Both the position numbers and the translations under genes were made by a program. Positions 23,328 through 42,500 of a stretch of DNA of 64,000 bases are shown piece by piece (the stretch's first letter is position 1; the number at the start of each line of letters is the position of its first letter). Source of the stretch: Quercus robur (lineage: Eukaryota > Streptophyta > Magnoliopsida > Fagales > Fagaceae); NCBI RefSeq assembly GCF_932294415.1, contig NC_065543.1, forward strand, positions 21,652,508-21,716,507, read 5' to 3'. The notes below the pieces were generated by a model. The model saw only the letters and a list, made by a program, of their open reading frames with translations, had not been told where the DNA came from and did no database searches.

Positions 23328-24212
23328 AAATTATTTTAAATAAAGTGGGGATTCTAATTCCTTCAAATTCCAGCATGACTAATTCTTTGACATTCCTAAT
23401 TTCTTAATCAATATTGGAGTTAATAATTCACAAAATAAAATGACCATAAAAATTGATTCGAGGAAACTTTTCAATTCCCAATTCCTAAAACATGTTCATA
23501 AAAAATAAAATTCCTAAAACAAAGGAGTTCTCTTTCCCTTAATTAAATTTGGGAACCTCAATCAAAATATCATTAAAATTCCTACAAAGAAGCAAATGAA
23601 AGAAAGGGAAAATTGCTTGGACATTCGACTTCTCAAAGAGGGAATCCTTGGTTCAATTTCCATAAAAACATGACTTATCCTTGAGATTAAAACCAATTAT
23701 CTCACCCAAAAGCAAAATTAAGTCAATACTTAATTAAACACCAAGTATTTGACTTAAATGTCCATTATTTAAATTGGGAAAAATCATATTTGAGGATTTT
23801 AAATCTAAAACCTCACATTAAGAATTACGAATTGGCTTGATCTCTGTCAAGGGTACGTAAGCAACCTAAATAAATTATTAGGTGCAGCCACAAATAAATA
23901 AAAACACATATCCCCTTAAACATGAAAATAAATAAACTTATGTACAAAGACAACGTGGTTGGAATCAAAGAGTCTTCTCTTGAAACAATGGATTGTAATT
24001 AAGAGACACATTATCTTGAATGGATGCTACTTACATCAATAAAACTCATATGCCAAAAGGTCTATGGGTGAAATTATGTTTGATGAATTTGACTAAATAA
24101 CAGTTCTTGTTAAACATAATTTGACAATGTTTGTTAAACATAATTTGACAATATTTGTTAAACATGGGTTAACAATTTTCGTCAACATGGCCCTTTTGAG
24201 ATTCAAATATTA
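23328..24212. other. AT-rich intergenic DNA with a short tandem repeat
   Basis: No gene was seen. A 24-bp unit (TTGTTAAACATAATTTGAC + AATGT) occurs three times at 24107-24178. Confidence 0.55.
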
Positions 24213-24452
24213 TCTATATTATTTATAAGAGGATTCATCTCTTTGAATTGGATTTTTATGCAGTTCAAAAATACCCCATAAACCTTTCTTATCAAAAAAA
24301 AAAAAAAAAACCCTTAACCTTAGGTTTAATGGAAAAAAACTTGAGGACAACAACTTAATATGCCTACAAAAATATGACACTCTCCTACTAATTTATGCTC
24401 CAAAACAAACTTATCCAAAAAAAATTTAAAAATGAAAATTACGATAATAGAC

Positions 24453-24484
<32 letters not shown>

Positions 24485-25403
24485 CATCACACGTGCAAAT
24501 ATATAATATAATTAGATATGATATGATATAGATCAACAATTATTTATGAAATTTGAATTATTGCCATAAATAGATAGATAGATAGATAAATAAATATCTT
24601 TTAAAAAAAAATAGATAAATAAATAGAAAAAGATAGATATCCTTCCTTCTTCTGTATTTTCTATACAAGACAAGATAGGTATCCTTCCTTCTTCTGTATT
24701 TTCTACACGTGAAGGTCCGGGAAAAGGTGAGGAAACTACCCAAATTTGAAAATTTCCCCCAGATGACCATGTCCCCCTTTGCACTCTCTATTATTAAATT
24801 TTATTTTTATTATTATTATTATTAAAAAAAAAAAAACAAAACAAAACAAACAAACAAAAAAGGACTTGCCTACCGGTTGTGTATGCAGGCAGGCCCAGTT
24901 GGGCCAATAATTCTGGAAAAACACGTATGACTTTGGTGTTGAGGCTAATCATGTAGTGCCACAACAGCAAGTTATGATGCACATTCAAATTACACAATTA
25001 TCCTTATTTAAAATTTTTTTTTAAAAGTATTCTCAAATCAAATCAGAGGACTGTACAGTATACGTATTTAAATATATATTTTGAATTTTTAAAAAACATT
25101 ATACATATTTTTAAAAAATACAAATAGATTAATCTAACCAAACGGGCTAATCTCTTAACTCCACCTGATTTGTAACCGACTGAAAAACTGAAACCCAACC
25201 AACTAATAATCGACAAAAAAAATCCCATTTTTCTCTTATTAAAAAAAAATTCCCATATTTATTTATTGAAAAACCCAAAAAAGAAAGTCAGAAAGTCAGA
25301 AAGTCAAATCTGTCCAACCGGTCCACTCCTCCCTCTCTCTTTTTAAATTTCGCAGAAGAAGAAGAAGAAGGAAGCAAGAGCAAGAGAGAGAAGGAGAAAA
25401 AGA
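24213..25403. other. GFAT upstream region with Helitron-like 5' end and microsatellites
   Basis: TCTATATTATTTATAAGAGG at 24213 resembles the Helitron-like end at 20133. Then follow a long A-run (about 24453-24480), (ATAG)n and (ATAA)n at about 24567-24630, and a duplicated TATCCTTCCTTCTTCTGTAT block (about 24647 and 24688). The last 80 bases before the GFAT start are a GAAGAA/GAGA-rich leader. A TTTTTAAATTT at about 25340 is TATA-like, but I cannot assign a promoter firmly. Confidence 0.45.
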
Positions 25404-32856
<7,453 letters not shown>

Positions 32857-34299
32857 ATTTCTGCTGACCAAACTCATGCGTCTTTGACTCTTACACAATG
32901 AGAGAATTCAGGATCCCAGCTGAAACCAAACGGCACCTTTAGAATTTTTTTTTTTTTTTTGTGTGTATATTTTTGGCTATGTAAACGGCAACACAGATGC
33001 ATTTTCTGGTATTTATGCTGAGGTTATAATATGGTATTGTAAATTATCAGAAATAGGATCATTAAAACAATCAAATGATGCTATTTTTTGGTCACATTCC
33101 AACAATGAGTTCTATACAGTCAAATCTAGTTATTATGTAGCTAAGATCATGGCAGTAAGAGAAAATTTAATTTAGAGCTCAAATGGGGCATAAGCAAGTG
33201 TGGTGAAAGTCTTGAAGATTTGAAAGTTTATAGTGTTAGCTTTGCTGCCTCCATCCCTAGGTTGGGGGCTCACATGTTGTGAGTGTGTTGTTGCATATAT
33301 CTGAAACGTTAGATACTTTTTTTCTGGAAACCAAAAAAAATACTTTTTTTCTGGAAACCAAAAAAAATATAATGTGGTTTTATTTTTTAATTCAGCTACT
33401 CATCTAGACAGACTAGACTTCCACTGTGGGAACTTATGCTGGAAGGTATTTGATGTTTTAGTAGATGTTATGTGTGATACCTCACAAATAGACAAAGCAC
33501 AACGTAAGAGAGAAACAATCTGTTTCCTTAAAGGGAAACTATCATTAAAAAGTGAAGAGTAATGCAAAAGTCACAAATTATTTTACAATATTTTTACAAA
33601 ATGTTAATATGGTCAACCTTTTATTGGTTTTTATCTAGGCTCATCATTAATATTAATTTTTCATTTATCAATAATTACTCACTACATCAGCAATTTGTAA
33701 AATAGTTTGTATTCCGAGCATTATTCAAAAGTAAATCCTCATGGATAAGTTTTATGAGTTTACATTATTATTTCAACGTCAAGCTATATTATTAAATGGC
33801 TTTATATGATAAGCATGTTCAAATTTATAAAGAAATACATCCTTGTCTACTACAACTATGTATGCAAAACTAACTTATTTATCCTTCCTTTATCTAAATT
33901 TGGGATGCAAAATGATGCATAATTGTTGATGAAGGATTGTTCACAAACATGGCCGAGTTGGGGCTTGTCTATGTCGCTAACATTGTGGCGTAAGCCCTAA
34001 AAAGTGTGATATATTCATTATTATCTCATCATAATTTATATATTCAAAATATTTAAAGGCAATAATACAACACACTAATATAAACACCTTGAAGAGCTTC
34101 TTAGAATAATTAATATAACATACAGAAACACACTTTAACATAAAAGGTCTAAGCCCAATGAGTATATTCTCGATTATATTATATTAACTACTCATTCTTC
34201 TCATTATTATTCAATATGGAACTTCACTCACACATGTATACCCAACAAAAAGGATTACAAGCTTCAATTTCAAAAGGATTGTCCATATGCTCACTACAT
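32857..34299. other. GFAT 3' flank and intergenic DNA
   Basis: The GFAT 3'UTR is expected in the first few hundred bases; no single polyadenylation site stands out. A 27-bp unit (ATACTTTTTTTCTGGAAACC + AAAAAAA) is repeated twice at about 33311-33368. Apart from the LINE scrap listed separately, nothing is recognised. Confidence 0.5.
33030..33175 (+). pseudogene. L1 zf-RVT scrap
   Basis: The translated stretch DAIFWSHSNNEFYTVKSSYY resembles the D-x-x-x-W-x-x-x-x-x-G-x-Y/F-S/T-V-K-S-x-Y region before the LINE zf-RVT domain. It is short and isolated, with no tail visible. Confidence 0.45.
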
Positions 34300-35082
34300 T
34301 TATTGTTAATGTAGCTTGCAATTGGCATGAGAAGTTATCAACATTTGTCACAATATTTTTTTTACTAAATTGACTTCAATTGTCAATGTTATTAGTGCTT
34401 TATATAAACATAATGAGCAATTAGAAGTTGCCAAAAGATGATGAAGTTGAATATATAGTTGGTATTGATGAACTTGATGGATTTAATGGACTTAATCAAA
34501 GTGATGAACTTGGTGAACTTAATCAAATTTGCACTTTACAACAAGTTATGGATTCTCGTTGGAGTTCTTACTTTGGGTCGGTTTCTATCTTAATAAAAAT
34601 GTTAAGTACATGTGTAGTTTTACTCAAAATCATTAATAAAGGAGTTATTCCTTCAAAATGAGAAGTGGACTCAGATTAAGAGGCATTGACTTTATTTGAA
34701 GTTGTGTTCATGTTGCATCTCATGAAAGAAATTTTGGAGATTATTGATATACTTTTTCAAACTTTGTAGTGCTAATCAAGGCCTTTTAAATGATATGTAT
34801 CTTGTTTCATATGCTAAAGAAACCATCCAAAATTTCAAAGATGATTGATGTGATGATTTACTTACCAGTGTGGTATCATTTTGTGTGGCATGCAATATAT
34901 ATCCCAAATTTGAATGTTCATTATGCCAAGAGACAATGTCAAGCTTGTCATCAACAAGATGATTATACAATTGAGTATTATTATCGAGTAAACATTTTTT
35001 ATGCTATAATAGATTTTCGATAATAGGAATTAAATCATTGGTTTAATGAGTATGCTATGAAGTTACTATAGACATCTTATTT
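34300..35082 (+). pseudogene. hAT transposase pseudogene, part 1
   Basis: Fragments in several frames match the plant TTF-zinc-finger/hAT transposase family: NVISALYKHNEQLEVA (about 34387-34434), LQQVMDSRWSSYFGSVSILI (about 34539-34598, the T/DRWSS block), LMKEILEIIDILFQTL (about 34716-34763), and YYRVNIFYAIIDFR with ELNHWFNEYA (about 34979-35057). Stops lie between blocks. The reading frame is cut at 35083 by an inserted LTR and resumes at 36726. Confidence 0.75.
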
Positions 35083-36720
35083 TGTACCCCTTACAATCCA
35101 AGTCCTCGTTCTCCAATAACGACATCACTCAAAGGCCCACAATTGATTTAGGACCCAATCTTGTGAAACTTTGACTTGAAGGATGATTTTGGTAAAGAAA
35201 ATGTGCAGGGCAAACCCTAAGCATGCGTACGCATACACGCATATGCACATGCATGCCTTTAAGTATCCATACGTATACATGGAGCATGCACATGCATGCC
35301 TCGAGTATGCGCACGCATGTAGGATTTTAGAATACTTGTAAGGAAAGTTTTTGGACATAAAATCGTGTAGAGTGAATCCCACATCTTCTGAGAGCTGCTG
35401 TACAACCCTATATGATCACTATAAAAGGCCCCAAAGGCTCTTTTTCGATATACACCGAATTCACTATAAAATAGTGAATTAAAGAGAGAGTTTTTATACT
35501 AAAACATCCTCAAGTTAAAGTTTATTTAGTTGGGACTTATTTTGGTCTTGACCTTTGAGTTTTTAAGCTTACTTGTTTTCTTATTTTTGTTCTTGATTAG
35601 ATTGACTGAGGGAAACAGTCAAATCAAAGTTCTAAAAGAGTTTTAGTGTTGAGGTAAAGGTTCAAACTTTGTCTTTTCATTTTTTTTTTTTAATTTTCTT
35701 TTGTATTATATTGCTTTAATATCTTTTTTGTTAGTTTAGGTTGTTTAGTTTTCATATTAGCAGCATGATAGGCTATTAAATTTCCAATTTTAATTATTTA
35801 TTCTATGTTTTTTAGGTTTGTGTTTTTAGGCGTGTATGCGTGCGCATGCTTCATGCATGCATACACATGCACATGGGATGTGCACGCATACCTCGTGCAT
35901 TCGCACGCATGCTCGTGTCTAAAAAATCAAAATTAGGGTTCTTCTAGTTTTATTTTCTTTGATCAGTTTCTTTCACATGTTTTGTTCCTGTTTGGTTTAG
36001 TTTTGTATGTTTAGGTCTTTAGGTCAGTGAGATAACATTTCTTTTGGTTTATTTGTTAGATTATGGATTAGGGTTTCACATGCTTGAATAATAACATGAA
36101 CATGCATTGATGCATAGGTGCTGTGATGTAGTAAGGTAAGTGAGGTGAGTCATGCATACAAATATGAGCATGCATCTTTCTTTGAGTAATGAGCGTGACA
36201 TGAATGATATCTATGTTTGAAGGCTTTGATGCCTTGCTTGGATGTTGTATATGTTTGATTGAATGCCATGATCATATGATGTTGCCTTATTGATGTTGTT
36301 GCCTTGATTGATGTCTACTGCCTTTGGAAAATACATGAATTGATTGGGTGAATGCTAGGACTATACCATGTGATGCAATGGGATGAAATGCCATGTTGAA
36401 TGCTTAGATACATGTTCAAGTGTGTGTGAGTCTAGAATGACATGTTAGAAAGCCATGTGATGGGACTAGGATTTGGAACACAATGAGTGGAGTTGACCTA
36501 TGAGTCAGGTGAGGTTAGGTGCTTAACACCTTCCCATCTCCATACCTAAATTTCGGATGCGTGTTTTGGTAAAGATTAGTCCTTCCACAAGGACGCTATA
36601 TCTATGGTTCTTAGACCTAATCTAGGTACCAACTCCATTTACACCCTCCACCTGGTCCACCCTAGACCGAGGTGTACTTCCTACTAGGATACCCAAACTT
36701 GTCGCGAGCATTTGCGCCCA
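35083..36720 (+). mobile_element. Probable solo LTR (Tat/Ogre-like) inside the hAT pseudogene
   Basis: It begins TGTACCCCTTACAATCC and ends TTTGCGCCCA (TG...CA), with near-matching 5-bp flanks TATTT (35078-35082) and TAGTT (36721-36725). It contains a TATA-like CACTATAAAAGGCCCC (about 35418). GTGCTTAACACCTTCCC (about 36519) recalls Tat/Ogre LTR families, from memory. There are no internal genes and no second LTR. Homology of the hAT sequence on both sides supports an insertion. Confidence 0.55.
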
Positions 36721-36725
36721 TAGTT

Positions 36726-37205
36726 ACTTGTACTTATATTGACTCTAGATCCTTGAGAGGCACATGAATATTTTAGATTTTATAATATATGCTTGTTCGT
36801 AAACAAGTTTTAATCTCAAGGCTTCACAAATAATAATAAATAAATAAATAAAAAAGCATTAGAAATGGAACTTCATCAATATGAGCATAATGTAGTTTGG
36901 CATTAGAACTTCAAAAATTTGTCAAGTATTTTTGAATTATGCCAATGGGTAGGAGGGCCTGAAGACTAAAAGTCTACCAACTTGCTTATAGAGTAGTTAT
37001 ACTTTTGCTTGCATTTAGTTTCTACTACAACTACAAAGTGAGCATTGAAACTATGAATATTATCAAAATTAGGTTTCGTACAAAAAATGGAAGATGATAT
37101 TTCAACAAACTCTTTGATTTTATACATTGAAAGAGAAATTGTAGTAACATTTAATATAGAAGTAATCATAGATTATTTACGAGATTTAGAAGAACAAACT
37201 CTTTG
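36726..37205 (+). pseudogene. hAT transposase pseudogene, part 2 (dimerisation region)
   Basis: It continues the family order beyond the LTR: a YPLVYLLLKLAL-like block decayed at about 36971-37010, MNIIKIRFRTKNGR (about 37051-37092, matching the usual MNIIKNRLRNRMGD block), then SLILYIEREIVVTFNIEVII (about 37110-37170). Frames shift between blocks. This is the C-terminal hAT dimerisation region. Confidence 0.65.
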
Positions 37206-38640
37206 ATTTGATGTGTTGTACCTATGTCGCTATACTAAAAGGAAGCTAAACCCATTAAAATAATATCATCATTAGGGTGTAATAGGTTATTTATTTATTT
37301 ACTATTATTGTGCTTATTAGAGCACTCACATGTCACACCAAGCTCAAAAAACTAAAAATTTTGAGGTAAAATGTAGCTAAACTCACCTAAGAAGCTCTTA
37401 CATTAGGCTAAATAAGCTTTAGTCAAAAAGTAATTTGTGAACAGTAACTCAATATATTGAGTTATTGTAGCCCAATATCCCCTTTTTTGTTATTATATAT
37501 TTTCCCTAATCTCTCTCTGATTCACCATCACCAACCAAATCAACCATCAGCAATTCCATGCAATGGCTATGGCACCTCAAATCATTGGTCCCCTCCACAT
37601 AGTTTGCTGTAGAGGTAGCTACACACGCATTTGCACCAATTGTGTCCTAAAAACCAACAATCCTTCTTTTGCCATCTTTGCTAGGGTGTTTGAAAAAAAT
37701 GCCTCCCTCTTTACCTATTGATCATCTCATCTATCTCAATTGACCTCCCATCACCCATTGCTCCTACATCCCGTGGACTCCTCCGCTACTTTCCTTATCT
37801 TAAAAAATCACAACAACAACAACATCAAAGACAAAGACAAACAATATTTGCAATAAAGATAGTGGCAAAAATGGGGAGAAAAAATTGTTAAAGTAATTTT
37901 AACTTGATGGAATATGATTGGAAGTTCAGAAGAACAATTGTTGAAATTGGAGGACGACATGAAGGAAAAAAATATTAATATATAGACAGAGAAAAAAATA
38001 ATAATATTTAAATAAAATAGAGATAAAGTAAAGAGGTATATATATATCCTTCCTCCAAACATAAAAGACCAAATAAAGACCTTGACCCTTGAAGTCAGAT
38101 CCAAAAAAATCATTAGAGTCCTGTATAATTACCTTAAGGAACACCACGATCACTTTCTTGCTATTTATCCTGACTTAGACCAACCATGGAGAACCTCTTT
38201 TGCCTTTTGGATAACCAACTGGACTGTCATACATTATCTTTACATGTGATATTTGCTCAATGAGTATTACTTGTGTTTTCATTTTAAATCAGGGTTTTAT
38301 AGACTTTTATACATATATGTATGTATGTGTGCATATATATATATATATCTAAATATAAAAGATTAGTTAAAATAGAAGCAAAGTGGAGTTTTTGGATTAG
38401 ATTTCTCTAAAACTCTTTTTGAAATTAGCTGCTTGTAAGTTGTAAAAGAAGAAAAAAGAAAAAGAAAAGAGAAAAGTGGAAGTTTGCCCCTTGGTTTTAA
38501 AAATTGGATTGGATAAGCTGGTACAAACCAGACCCTAAACCGGTCCGGTAAAAACTGGGAACCGGATCCTTTTTCTGGTCATGGTCTGCCCACAAAGCAC
38601 GGTTCAATTATACCCGACTGCAGCCATCTCATTGTAACCG
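37206..38640. other. Intergenic DNA
   Basis: No gene was recognised. It has AT-rich sequence, (TATG)n/(AT)n at about 38312-38350 and a purine tract at about 38445-38480. The promoter of the HDC1-like gene should lie in the last few hundred bases; no definite elements were assigned. Confidence 0.5.
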
Positions 38641-38769
38641 AAACGGCGTCGGATTAAAAGGTCAGATAAAAATGTTGTGTGTCCTGCGCTCGCACTCTCA
38701 AACACACAACACGCAAAGACAGAAAGAAAAGAAAGAGTCACAGAGACCGATGATCGAGAAACAGGTCAC

Positions 38770-38806
<37 letters not shown>

Positions 38807-38895
38807 GCACACTCTTTCTTATTCAATTCATTTTTTCTAGGGTTTCCTTCTGCTCTAAGCGCCTTAAAACGATACCGTTTCATTCATTCTCTATT

Positions 38896-38939
<44 letters not shown>

Positions 38940-39521
38940 AGCTTCTTGAAGATCTGAGAGTAAAAGGTTAAAATTTTCTTTTAGCAATGTCCCTTTTATT
39001 TTTCTTCTTCCTATTTCAATTGGTTTAATGCTCTTTTTGCAGCCGAGAAAATAGCTCGGAAGTTGGAATGAAAAGCATCTGCTTCCCTACCTTAGTAAAG
39101 GGATTCTATTAGGCAATTGTTTTGTTTTCCACAATGTGTAAAAAGGTTTTTTTTTTTTTTTTTTTTTTTAATTTTCTTTGTGAGAGAGAGAAAGTGGTAT
39201 CCTTGAAGAGAATTCGTTATTCCTCTGTTTGGTTGCTGAGGAAAAAAAGTACGGTAGTATAATGTTTTAGGTCGATTGGTCACAACGGAAGCTAAAAATT
39301 AAAACTTTAAGAGTTTACAATTCATGCAATTTTTGTTTAATTGTGAATGATTTTTACTGTAATGTGAAGTTGTTTTGACCTTATTAGACTTTTTTTTTTT
39401 TTGGCTTGTAGGTGGTAATTATCAAATTCTCCGAATATTTGAGAAGTAAGAGAAGCTGATTTAGTTTTGGCTGTTGTGTTGGATAAAAGATTGATTTGTG
39501 TAATTATACTGGAAATTCATT
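38641..39521 (+). promoter_or_regulatory. HDC1-like 5' leader with CT and GT/TA microsatellites
   Basis: Non-coding leader before the start at 39522. A CT run lies at 38774-38803 and a GT run followed by a TA run at about 38897-38932. AG acceptor-like ends (TTTTTGCAG at about 39035-39043 and TTGGCTTGTAG at about 39402-39412) suggest a spliced 5'UTR; which one is used cannot be told. CT-rich leaders are common in plant housekeeping genes. Confidence 0.5.
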
Positions 39522-42500
39522 ATGAGTGGAGTTCCTAAAAGAACTCATGAAGAGAGTGGTCATTCCTCGTCCTCGAAATACCCACATGAGGATTCGGGCG
39601 GATACCCTAAGTTGTCATCTACAGTTTCAGGTGAGTACCATTCTCCATATGAGATGGGTCAAGATGCTCGGATGCCTAAGATTCCCCGGACTGAACCTCG
39701 TGATGTGGATAGAAGATCTCCTCTTCGTTCATCGCATTGGATGCAACCTCCTTTGAATGATTCACATGTAGATCATCCTGAAAACAGGTTGGAGTTGGGG
39801 GATTCCAAGGATAGTAGAGATGTACAGTTTGAGAACCGAGATTTAAAGACTGATACGAGAGAGCCGTATTGGGTGACGAGGGACGCTGTGATTGCAAAGA
39901 GTGAAAAGGATGTAAGATTTGAAAGTAGAGGGGATGATAATAAGGAAACAAGATATGACAGGGAAAGTTATAATGATCCTAAAGGTGATGCAAAGATGGA
40001 GAAGGATGGTTATGGTGCAGCAAATAGTCACTTGAATAGGAAAGAATCAAAAGAACACCACAGGGGAAAAAGATATCCTGATGCCCCAAGTGGAGTTAAT
40101 TTAAATTTTTGGACTGGTCCACGTGGTAATTCAGAAGGCACCATTGAGGCTGGAAAGGAAGGATCAGCAACTGAAGAGAGGGATTATGTGGAAGCTCATG
40201 AGGCTGTTGGGGAAAACAAAGTTGATTCAAAGGGTGAAGAGAAATTGAAAGATAAGGATAGAAAGAGGAAAGATGTGAAGCATAGGGATTGGGGAGAAAG
40301 AGATAAGGATAGAAGTGATCGTAGGAGTGGTATGCAAGTCGCTAATAGCAGCAGTGAGTACAAAGAATCAACAAAGGAGGAAAGAGATGTAGAGAGGTGG
40401 GAGAGGAAGGATTTTTCAAAAGACAGGGAAAGGCTAAGGGAGAGAGAGAAGGATCATACCAGGAGAGACTCATGGAATGGAGTAGACAAGGAGAGTTCTC
40501 AGAATGAGAAGGAATTAGGGGATGGATCTTTAAGAATGCCTGAGCAGGAAAATCCGGCATCAGAGCAGAAGAAGCAGAAAGATTTTGATAACTGGAAAAA
40601 TGTTGATAGGGAAGCAAGAGAGAGGATGAAAGAAAGCAATGATATTGAAGGAGATAGAACTGAAAAGCGTAGGTGTGATGATAAAGAATCAGATGACGGA
40701 TGTGCAGAAGGGGAAGGGGCAACTGAAAGGGAAAGGGAAGTCTATAATTATGGAGTTCAACAACGTAAGAGGATGCAGCGGCCAAGGGGCAGCCCTCAAG
40801 TGGCAAACCGTGAGCACCGTTTTAGGTCTCGTGGTCCAGACAATGAAGGGTGTGTCATACTATTTTCCTTGGTTGCTGTCTTACTTGCAAGCTTATTTAT
40901 CTTAAAAGAATTTCTTTTGTATTCCTAAAAATTGTATGTGAAAATGAGCTCTACATATCCATTCATGCATGCACAAACTGTAATATTGGACCTAAATTTG
41001 TTAATAAACCACATTTGTCAATCAACATTTTAACTTCAGAAAAGTGGGTATTATGTATTTTATAATTCAATTATGCGAATATTACATTAATATTGCATCT
41101 AAATTTGTTAATAAACCTTGTTTGTCAAGTCAACCCTTCAACCATATAAATCAATGATGTGAATACAATGCTTTTCCTCATTTTACTAATTTATTTGCAG
41201 ATGATGTTACATGTATACTCTCTTTGATGGATACTTATTATTGTTCAATGGAAATCTTAATATTGTTTTTTTTCCCCATGGTGGTTAAACACATTTTGAT
41301 TTTGTTTGCCTTGTTTTGTTTTTCAGGTCTCAAGGTAAGCTGCTTTGTTCTGTCTTGTCGAATGGAACTTCTTTTCACTCACTCTAGTAACAGAGTTTGT
41401 GTGCTGGTGAATGAATTCAAATTTCTACAGAAGTTACTCTTATTTGTGCAGCTCCAATATTACCTTGCATGTTGTGATAATTTTATTTGCATTAATATCT
41501 GTACTTCTAGTTTTTACTTTGGGCTTTAGCATTTAATTTTATCTGAGAATTAGAATACATATGATACTAAGCAAGCTTTTCCTCTGTGTGCTAGTCTTGA
41601 TATCTATTGTTTGATGCATATCTGTTATCTTTTTGGAATATAATTTACTATTATTACAATTGTCTTAGTGATGATATTGCAAAACTAGGGAATGCGCATC
41701 CTTGTGAATGGGTGTGCATGCACAGCATTATCTGAGTTCTGATTGCAGCTGTTGACGCTTTGGGAGATGCTATCCAGTAAACCTAAAAATTCAGCTCCAG
41801 TAAAGCTTATCCTGAGTTATCAACTATGTTGTTGCCTTCTGTTTTTGTTTGGGGTGGGGGTCTTGGGAGGTGGTTTGTGGAGTGATAGAGGAAAAATCTT
41901 TATCAAATTCATTGTTATTGAAACCTGAAAATTCAGCCAAAAAGTAAATTTCTTTTTTTCTAAGCATCCATAATTCTTCCAATATTTAAATTATACCTTT
42001 TCTTTCCTTACTAGCTGAATTAAACTATTTTTAGAACTAGGATATGTAAATATCTATCCTAGAATTTGGAAATATTAAGCAATGAGAGAATGTACTTTGG
42101 AGAAGATCTTTGAAGCCACTCAAACTAAAGAAGAACAAATTCCTATTTATAGTCTTCAATCTTCCGCAAGGGAGACCAATAAGCTCTAGCTCAAATGGCA
42201 CTTACTTCTTTCATAAGAATATTGAAGAGTGAGGTCATGGGTTCAAAACCCACTAAGTCTATGCAAATCTTAATCATTTTCTTCTTCAATGCCCTACAGC
42301 TTTTCAGCTGTGGACGATGGTGTTTTGTTTATTTGGACTTCAATGGATTATGCTGAAGAGAGTTATTGATAAGTTCGCAGCTTGGAAGGGTTCTTTTTGC
42401 AGACATATAAACATAGCTTTTTGGAAGGCTGTGCCACATTGCATTATGTGGTGTCTTTGGCTAGAACGGAATTCTAGAAGTTTTGAGGGACATGAGCGGA

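Noticed and set aside
40342..40806. 154-codon antisense open frame under HDC1-like exon 1
   Set aside because: It is a shadow of the charged K/E/R/D-rich sense exon. The sense frame has family conservation and splice continuity.
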